From contig CAJQUW010004613.1 of NCBI GenBank assembly GCA_907163375.1, positions 186,001-250,000 on the forward strand: a DNA stretch of 64,000 nt, given 5' to 3'. The translations under genes were made by a program, and so were the position numbers. Below the pieces are notes generated by a model that made no database searches, had not been told where the DNA came from, and was given only the letters and a program-made list of their open reading frames with translations. This document shows positions 56,508 through 64,000 of the stretch, one piece after another. Positions within the stretch are counted from its first letter, which is position 1. Every line of letters begins with the position of its first letter. The stretch comes from Prostheceraeus crozeri. Taxonomy: Eukaryota > Platyhelminthes > Polycladida > Euryleptidae.

Positions 56508-58292
56508 CATCTGATGCTCAAGAAGAAATTTATCTTAAATCTATAACATAGACTAGTATCGCTTATTTCCTGTTACACTTAGCCGAAATATTGTTCAAAC
56601 AACACGTGATTGTCTTACTCTTGATTTTTATTGATTTCTCTTGTTAAATCAATTTTGTTACCTCAATTCGTTAAGTGGGTGCTATTTTGAATTTTGCTCT
56701 TCGCTTTGAGTCAACCATCCAGTGCACCGAATTTTCTGAAGAAGCAAAATACTTATGGTTTTTGCATACATTTTGAAATTGGAAAGATTCTTTCTAGCGA
56801 GATCCTGTGTACAAAACAAGTTTGAATCAAGGGCATTGCGTTTTTGTATGGAGATTTTATTTCGATGGTCTTAGTATTATCAATTTTTAGCGCTTTAATT
56901 GATTTTCTTTGTTGTTCTGAAAACAAAGGGAATCGTTTTCTCCATGGTGTTTTGTATATTATTTTCTTCTTGTATTTCATTTTTATCAATCTAAATATAG
57001 CAAACATATTGATGTACTTTTAATGAACTGAAGTGGAATATATTACAACGCAATGACTTGCGGGTGCGGACGGGTAAGGATGTTTTCGAGTGTGCATGAG
57101 ACAGACTACTGCGTGTAGAACAAGAGTGAAAAATCTGTTCACTATGGATGCCTTTCTTGTCGTGGGTCTATTAAGCGTCATCGGATGATGTCCATACTCT
57201 GCATCGACTACCATTTACCGGTATATAGCTCACTCTTCATTCGATTCAGTGATAGATGCAGTGTATTCGAACCTTTTAGTAAATGAATGATGCCAATTAG
57301 GACCGCTTCGAACTACTACGTATAGCTGCCACGTTTCGCTACCTTCCATTAGTGACCGTGCAAATTTCAACGTAGCTGATACGTTTCGCTACCGAAGAAA
57401 ATGCTGCGTAGGTGCTACGTAGCAATTGTTGACCGGGCACTCTTGACCGAGTCAAAAACGGATATTCCAGAGAGCGAACGAATATTCCAGCTTCTACCAC
57501 TGAACTAAGGATTTGCCGTTTAAGAACTGATGAACGAACTGAAGTTTCTCCCATTCTTACCATTCATATTGATGTACGCGTGTATCGACATTGATACACT
57601 GACGGTGTTTTTTCTTCTGCAATTCTGCATATTTGTAGTTAAGCATTGAAATTCCAAATTTTAGATTCTAATGCCTGAATGAGTGGTATAGATCTATCAA
57701 CTGTTGTTTGTCTTGGTCGATGCTTTTGATTTTGAATCATATCTTCAAGTATTTTGATACAATAGTAGATGAATGCGTGAAATGTTGGTGAGAGTACTAG
57801 ATTGTTCGGAAGTTACGTAAAATTTTTCTATCGCCACATGCATGTAGGGTACTTTGAAATTGACGGCAAGTAAAGAAGTCGAGGAGATTATGGAAAAAAT
57901 ATTCAAAGAAATATTCAAGGAAATCGTCAGTGCATGTGATACAAAATTGTAGGAAAGGAACTTTTAAAATGATAAAGAATTAAACGATGAACGTGAATAA
58001 TGAAAAATAAATGCGACGTATTTATGCAAATAATAGTCGTGGCCTATCTTTCATTTGCATTAAAGGTAAAAACGTTTCGACAATTTTTCGATATTGCTGC
58101 TTCATTTTTCTCTTATGACAGCTTAAAGCATGTTACAAAAAGCAAAAGTAGAGGGCCTATTATAGTATCCATACAAATAGATTATCATTAATTCTCCATA
58201 TGGTTCAACAGTTTGAACATATCGTCAAGATTCTACCTTGAACAATTTGTTTCACTGACTTTGCGCAAGCTAGATTTTAGAAGCAGATATTA
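56508..58292. other. no gene seen
   Basis: AT-rich; short frames only. Two copies of a word like GTAGCTGATACGTTTCGCTACC lie about 50 bp apart (57321-57346, 57371-57395). A + strand frame at 58000-58191 has no recognisable features. Confidence 0.4.
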
Positions 58293-59017
58293 GTCCGGCA
58301 GCCAGAACGAGTTTCTGCAGGGAACGAGGCCAGAAGTGAGACTTTCACAGAATGTTATGCATCCTATGACTACTACGAATCTGCTTGTCTGCCGAGTTCA
58401 GTGAGTTCCTCTTCTTGTCAGACAGGATCAAAGAAAAACACACTTAAATCCAATGGGACGCAGATTGCAGTTTTTGGCTGAAATGAAATTTTCTGTGTTT
58501 TCGCTTATCAACTGGAGAGCATTAAGTCTAGAGTCATAATTTTTTACATGGAATGTCTTCAGGTCATTTCCTATGCTGCGCATGTGCTATTATCATGCTT
58601 CTGATCGGCAATGTATATGAGAATGTGGTTGAAAGTAGATAAAGTTGCTTAAAATGTTTGTGTTCGCCGACATTAAGAGGCTCGCCAATTTTAGATGTGT
58701 TGAGCTTTATAGACACGAGTGCATGAACATGAAAGGAAATGACCTGAAGACATTCCATGTAAAAAATTATGACTCTATAGACTTAATGCTCTCCAGTTGA
58801 TAAGCGAAAACACAGAAAATTTCATTTCAGCCAAAAACTGCAGTCTGCGTCACATTGGATTAAGTGTGTTTTTCTTTGATCATGTCTGACAAGAAGAGGA
58901 ACTCACTGAACTCGGCAGACGAGCAGATTCGTAGTAGTCATAGTCGAATGCATAACATCCTGTGAAAGTCTCACTTTCGGCCTCGTTCCCGACAGAAACT
59001 CGTTCTGGCTGCCGGAC
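58293..59017. repeat. 725-bp foldback repeat, arms about 290 bp
   Basis: Begins GTCCGGCAGCCAGAACG and ends with the inverse. Arms 58293-58582 and 58728-59017 match at roughly 93-95% by eye; the spacer is about 145 bp. No flanking duplication was identified. A diverged third copy in the orientation of the right arm is at 60209-60577. Confidence 0.85.
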
Positions 59018-60208
59018 ACGTATGGGTACTCCGTAAACGCGTTTATTCCTATCTATTTTCACATGCGTTTTTAACAACCAATCAAAATCTACTGAATCTA
59101 TTTATGAAAAGTTGCTCCTCTGATTGGTTCATACTCATCGAAAATTTATAGACCATTTCAATTCAAGAATATAAAATCTCACAACAAGAACTTTAAAGAG
59201 TACAAATAATATTAAACTGCTCGATAGTATGATTAGGAATTTTTCAACTTTCCATCAATGAAAATTAATTCCTTAGCACTGAGACAGCGCAGTTTACCAA
59301 AAAAATGACTTGCGTATTCAATAACATGGATGTGCAGTGTATCCATTTTGTTATAGTTTGTCGGCATGCAACAGAAGTATCAAATTAGTGAAGCATTCTA
59401 TATTCAGAGATATTCACTTTAGTTGAAATTTACCTTACTTATAGCTGAACTTAATTTATGCAGGTTAAATGAGAGTCAGTGGGACGTGACGGGACGCTAG
59501 GTGAAAATGAGGTCTGATGTTCCCAGAAGCTCGCTGCTGATTCGCTTTCAATTTGCGGTTCGGTATTACTGTTTTCTCTGCAAATTCAAAGATGAATTAA
59601 ATCGCAGGAAATGAGGATATAACCTGCATCTTCAGAGCGAAGAACGACAGACTCTGCCTGGACTCTGTTTCTTTCTATTTTCAACGATCTAATGCTACAT
59701 TATTTCGGGAGAGAGTTTATTTCTCGAATCAAAAGTCTCACAGAGAGAAGTACTCATCACTTTTCATTCTGACATATTTTGATGTTGATCTATTATATCA
59801 TTGCAACACAAAGTTTGTAATGCAGCTCTTTCATGGTTAACTCTCACCATGGTAGTCACAGGAGTCAGATACTGACAATCATTCCACATGATGATAGTGT
59901 TAACAGAAATCAGATGTAATAACATGCATTCCTAGATCAAATATTGATGTTCAGATGTCTGTGATCATGGTATTACTAAAGAGTGGACGCTCTGCAATAT
60001 TTGCACAATTTTGTTTAATTTCCCTATATCTGAAGCGCTCTAGTAACTGTGTTTGATAGATAAAACCCGATAAATTTCATTTTTCGGAGCACGTGGTTGA
60101 AGAATTGTATGGATTATATGGAATATATGCTTTTTTGCTCAATTTTCTCATGTCACTCCCTTTGATGCTCATGCATCCCTGTCTTTGAAGGGAGAATTTT
60201 GAGCAATT
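59018..60208. other. no gene seen
   Basis: AT-rich; no supported feature. Confidence 0.35.
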
Positions 60209-60577
60209 TAATTCACATTTTCCCACATTCTCGCATATGTTGCCGATCAGAAGCATGATAACGCGTTCACATGCCCTGAAGACAATCCATGCCAAAAATT
60301 ATGACTCGGCTTAGTACTTTTGACCAAAGACAATGGATAATATATCTTTGCTTTTGATCTGATCATGAAAAACATAGAAGTTTTCATTTATGCCAAAATC
60401 GTCAATCTGCGTCTCATTGATTTGAAAAACATTTTGTTTTTCTCAGATCGTTTCTTACAAGAGGAGAAACCAGTTAGAACTCGGCAGACGTATAGATTTG
60501 CAGCAGACACAGGGTGCACATCATTCTGTAGAAGTCATTTTTGGCCTCATTCCCTGCAGAAACACGCTCTCGCTGCC
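60209..60577 (+). repeat. diverged third copy of the 58.3-59.0 kb repeat
   Basis: Shared words with the right arm and spacer of the foldback repeat: GCCGATCAGAAGCATGATAA, CCTGAAGACA, AAAAATTATGACTC, AACTCGGCAGACG, GCCTCATTCCCTGCAGAAAC, CTGCCGGACTA. Identity is perhaps 70-75%. Confidence 0.7.
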
Positions 60578-62033
60578 GGACTATTACCTGCACAAGGAAC
60601 ATACTTCCCTCATGGCGTGTTCATCAAGATCCAATATCAAATAAATGAAAATGAGATAATAATTGTTTATACCCGGAAGCACGCTAGGTCGAGCTTTATT
60701 TATCCCACTCCCATTCTTTTGTGCTTTGTTAGGAAAGAATGGAGAGCAACTTATCTAAAAAATGTTCTAGGTTTGACACGACCAAAGGTTTGAGTCTTCA
60801 TTTTCCGGGCACAGGGAAAGCATTCTAGCAGAAGGCTACCACACCGATGGAACAAATCGAGGTCACTACATTTTTTGCAATAAACTCCTCACTTTCGGTA
60901 CCTGACGGGCGCAAAATTGTCATTAAATTGGAAATTTATTCTACAAGTATATCAAATGTAGGCGTCCAATTGATAGTACAGTGTATTTTATGCGTTAGAT
61001 AAAAAACTTGTTTCAAAATGAAGTGGTATTAGTTAATCGCTGCCACAGAAGAAGGCAGGGTGTTAAATTCAATTTTTGATAACCGTTTGCTCTCTTTTTC
61101 ACTGGTTTCGTCTTGCTTTATTGTCTCGTAAATTTCTGCACAGTGCAAGCGCCTCAACAGCAAACTTGCTGCTGTATCAATAAGAGCATCAAGAAGGGAT
61201 GAAAATAATAATCTGCAGACACATGCATTCAAAATAACATCAAGTACAAAATGACATTGAAGTACATGTATTTTCAAATATATCCATAAATCTGATCTAT
61301 CTCCTTCAGTATAGCATCCCCCTCCAAGTAAATTGAATGCGAAACAGTTGATGACATGTAGATCGGTAGTTATTTCGGATCGGAAACTAATCTGCCGGTT
61401 CGGAGCAACATCATTGCATTTGAAATAAGACGCACAAATTTGATGTCTCACTGTTTCCCATGTTTCGTGAAAATTCCTTAAATTAGGTTTTTTGTGTGGT
61501 AGCCAGTGCAATCCCTCATGCCTCCTGTGAGGCGGGGGGGGGGAATTAATGGTCAGTTATTGCGCAGGTATCTACGACATCGTACAATACAATTCCTTCC
61601 GGATCGGAAATAACGGTTAACCTTCTGAATAACCTGTCTAGATATAATGTACAGTTCCTAGAAATGTAGAGATCTTCAATCAGTAGAAAAAAGAAATTCC
61701 ATGACAAAGCACCGTTGCTTTTAATTGCTATGTTCACTCATAAGTCACGTTTTAAACATGATCCTAGACACGCGTTGTTTTGTAAAATTTATCTGCTAAA
61801 TTTGCATATAACTATGTTTTTCAATCGTTGTGACTTCAGGAAATGTAGCCATCCAGGTTCCCCAAGACACTGGGTAGCAGAATCGAACTGCATCTACACA
61901 ACATACTTGAAATCGCAACGTTGACTATCGCTCTGATGTTGCAAACAATAGATCAAGCAAACAATAGTCATAAAACATAACAGGAATGAGACAGTGTTAA
62001 GTCACATGCCGTCTACAAAAATATGAAAAGACG
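60578..62033. other. no supported gene; one 160-codon minus frame
   Basis: A minus-strand frame at 61029-61511 (160 residues, starts MHWLPHKKPNLRNF, two hydrophobic segments) has no recognised domain; its length is the only reason to note it. A run of G at about 61533-61541. Confidence 0.3.
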
Positions 62034-62731
62034 TCTATGAAAACGCATAGAAGTCCCAGACACTAGCTCAAAAACACGTTTACTCACTCCATTCGTATTC
62101 ATCACTCCCTGAGGAGCCTGTAGATGTAATTTGATGCAGATCTATGCATTTTAGATCGAAAATCTATGTGTTTTTTCATCAAAAACACTCATTCTTCACC
62201 AACTACTCTCTATGAAAACGCATAGAAGTCCCAGACACTAGCTCAAAAACACGTTTACTCACCCCAACTCTATTCATCACTCCCTGAGGAGCCTGTGGAT
62301 GTAATTTGATGTAGATCTATGTATATTAGATCGAAAATCTATGTGTTTTTCATCAAAAACACTCATTCTTCACTAACTACTCTCTATGAAAACGCATAGA
62401 AGTCCCAGACACTAGCTCAAAAACACGTTTACTCACCCCAACCCTATTCATCACTCCCTGAGGAGCCTGTAGATGTAATTTGATGCAGATCTATGCATAT
62501 TAGATTGAAAATCTATGTGTTTTTTCATCAAAAACACTCATTCTTCACTAACTACTCTAAATGAAAACGCATAGAAGTCCCAGACACTAGCTCAAAAACA
62601 CGTTTACTCACTCCATTCGTATTCATCACTCCCTGAGGAGCCTGTAGATGTAATTTGATGCAGATCTATGCATTTTAGATCGAAAATCTATGTGTTTTTT
62701 CATCAAAAACACTCATTCTTCACTAACTACT
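62034..62731 (+). repeat. 174/175-bp tandem repeat, four units
   Basis: Units start at about 62034, 62209, 62383 and 62558 and share AAAACGCATAGAAGTCCCAG, CACTAGCTCAAAAACACG, CATCACTCCCTGAGGAGCC and CAAAAACACTCATTCTTCAC. Units 1 and 4 are closest (CTCCATTCGTATTCATC), and 2 and 3 share CCCCAA. Not related in sequence to the foldback 175-bp repeat. Confidence 0.95.
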
Positions 62732-64000
62732 GGAATCAAAAAATCCATGTTTTCAACAGAAAGAAGTTACTTATAATTTAGTCAGAATTTTGAATCAAGA
62801 GGTAGAAAGCACAATGACATGCTCATGGACGCTTTATCACTCATGATCATGCACGCCCATGCTCTTTTGAGAATCGTTAGATTTTTAGGATTTTTCAGGA
62901 TTTTGTAGACGTGTTGACGCCTGCGATTACGCCCTTGTTTAGCTGGAACATGCGTGATGGGCAATTTCCACAAAGTTTCAAAATCGTTGTTACACAGCTC
63001 TGATCCTACCCCTGAAATTAATCTCATCTTATTAAGGCTTGCAACCGGTCTCCAGCCCAAGTTACCTGTCGCCTTCAAATTCGCAACTGTTCAGTCGTTA
63101 CCTATACCTCGACATAAATTTATGGTGAGTAATGCATGAACATACTCGTACATGGGCAAGTTCCCATGTGGAACAGGTCTGCCGTACCAAGCAAGAACAC
63201 CGTATGTCCAAATTTTTCAAAATCGACTTTTTTTCAATTTCGGGTTCATCATGGACCACTTTATTCCTACTCAGAGCATTGGACTCTAATTCAAATCAAT
63301 TCAGCATGAAAAAACTACTTTTTTGTGGCACTGTGGTAATGTTGCTAAAAATCGCATCGGATTACCAAGCAAGAACACCGTATAATACTGAGTCACCTAA
63401 CAGTCGTTTATTTGTCTTAGGAATATTCTCCTAGACACGTCTTTATGAAATTATATCAATCCTGGAATAATAAGAATACTTCGTTCGGTGTTTTAGATGA
63501 TTTATTAATTATTTGTTGGTGTTTGACATGTTTCAAAAACTTGCTTTCATTCGCACTTTTTCTTGGTGTCGATCTTCTCCTGAAATGAAGCGATCATCGA
63601 GAAATAAGTAAGTTGCATTTATTATCCGTACTGTATGCTACTCGATTTTACAGAAAAGAGCTATAACGGAATGACATTCAGATAATCTGCTGTATGAAAT
63701 TTGTATTAGAAGAGACAATTTATGTTACGGCTCTATAATTCTAGTTAACTTACGACATAAAGAAAAGCCAGTGTAACATATAGACTAAAAAACCCTGATA
63801 ATCTTTTTGAATAGGTGCGTAAAAGATAGTAATATGCATATTGTTCATGTATCGAATATGTAGTAATTAGAAGCTGAAAAGTAACGGGCGTAAAAACCAT
63901 CCTGAAAATACTTTGGTTTAATGAGAACATTCTACGCCAAAATACGAAAATAGCAGCTTGTTGCGAATGGGAATCGAACTCCTCAGGCGAGGATATGCAG
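62732..64000. other. no supported gene; short direct repeat
   Basis: TACCAAGCAAGAACACCGTAT occurs at 63185-63205 and 63363-63383, 178 bp apart, with little similarity between. The frames at 62782-63139 on both strands are unassigned. Confidence 0.4.

Noticed and set aside
63955-64000. tRNA-like T-arm (AGTTCGATTC) at the right window edge, minus strand
   Set aside because: The would-be T-stem has mismatches and the rest is outside the window; at most a tRNA-derived repeat.

Overview
This is a repeat-rich window from an animal genome. The one host gene I can support is a five-part or longer locus of which four coding exons are visible: an MFSD3-like membrane transporter at 34561-43194 on the + strand. 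Its introns are GT-AG, it ends in TGA, and the standard genetic code fits every large frame. The transposon mix (LINEs with (ACT)n or (ATT)n tails, hAT, mariner, pogo, Crypton-like, Penelope-like and a large foldback element) and the frequent AGGCCTA and TACATGTA words suggest a marine invertebrate, perhaps an echinoderm- or hemichordate-like deuterostome. That placement is a guess from style and not from a marker gene.

Layout. 1-3330: broken Ty3/gypsy LTR element, entering from the left edge. 3730-6140: Crypton-like tyrosine recombinase gene (minus strand, two in-frame TAA codons) between two diverged direct repeats and two hairpins. 7402-29522: a 22-kb inverted duplication. Its two arms are each 3,072 bp once later insertions are removed, and about 99% alike where I compared them. 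Each arm carries the same already-dead LINE. The 1.9-kb loop holds a Penelope-like element with RT and GIY-YIG parts. After the duplication the left arm gained a 7,029-bp foldback transposon (9-bp target duplication, 175-bp tandem repeats in both arms) and a 1,705-bp DD41D mariner-like element (TA). The right arm gained a 5,336-bp hAT element (8-bp duplication). Each arm supplies the empty site for insertions in the other.

29892-32747: a decayed element with short inverted ends AGGGTGTCTAC. 34558-43194: the MFSD3-like gene. Its 6.65-kb third intron holds copia fossils, a 2.2-kb element with inverted ends, two perfect hairpins and a dispersed GTTCCGGAGTTGACAT motif. 43721-44995: DD34D mariner with one nonsense codon. 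45370-45935: LINE scraps. 47177-48842: hAT-type non-autonomous element with 8-bp duplication. 49013-56505: pogo element with TA duplication, a long intact-looking DDE transposase and PHD-finger exons, itself carrying a nearly intact LINE (52325-55846) whose two ORFs lie in one frame separated by a single TGA. 58293-59017: 725-bp foldback repeat, with a diverged third copy near 60.2-60.6 kb. 62034-62731: four copies of a 174/175-bp tandem repeat.

The most interesting items are the layered palindrome with its foldback insertion, the same-frame TGA between LINE ORFs, and the perfect 261-bp hairpin flanked by 12-bp direct repeats. All counts were made by eye; no alignment or database search was run.
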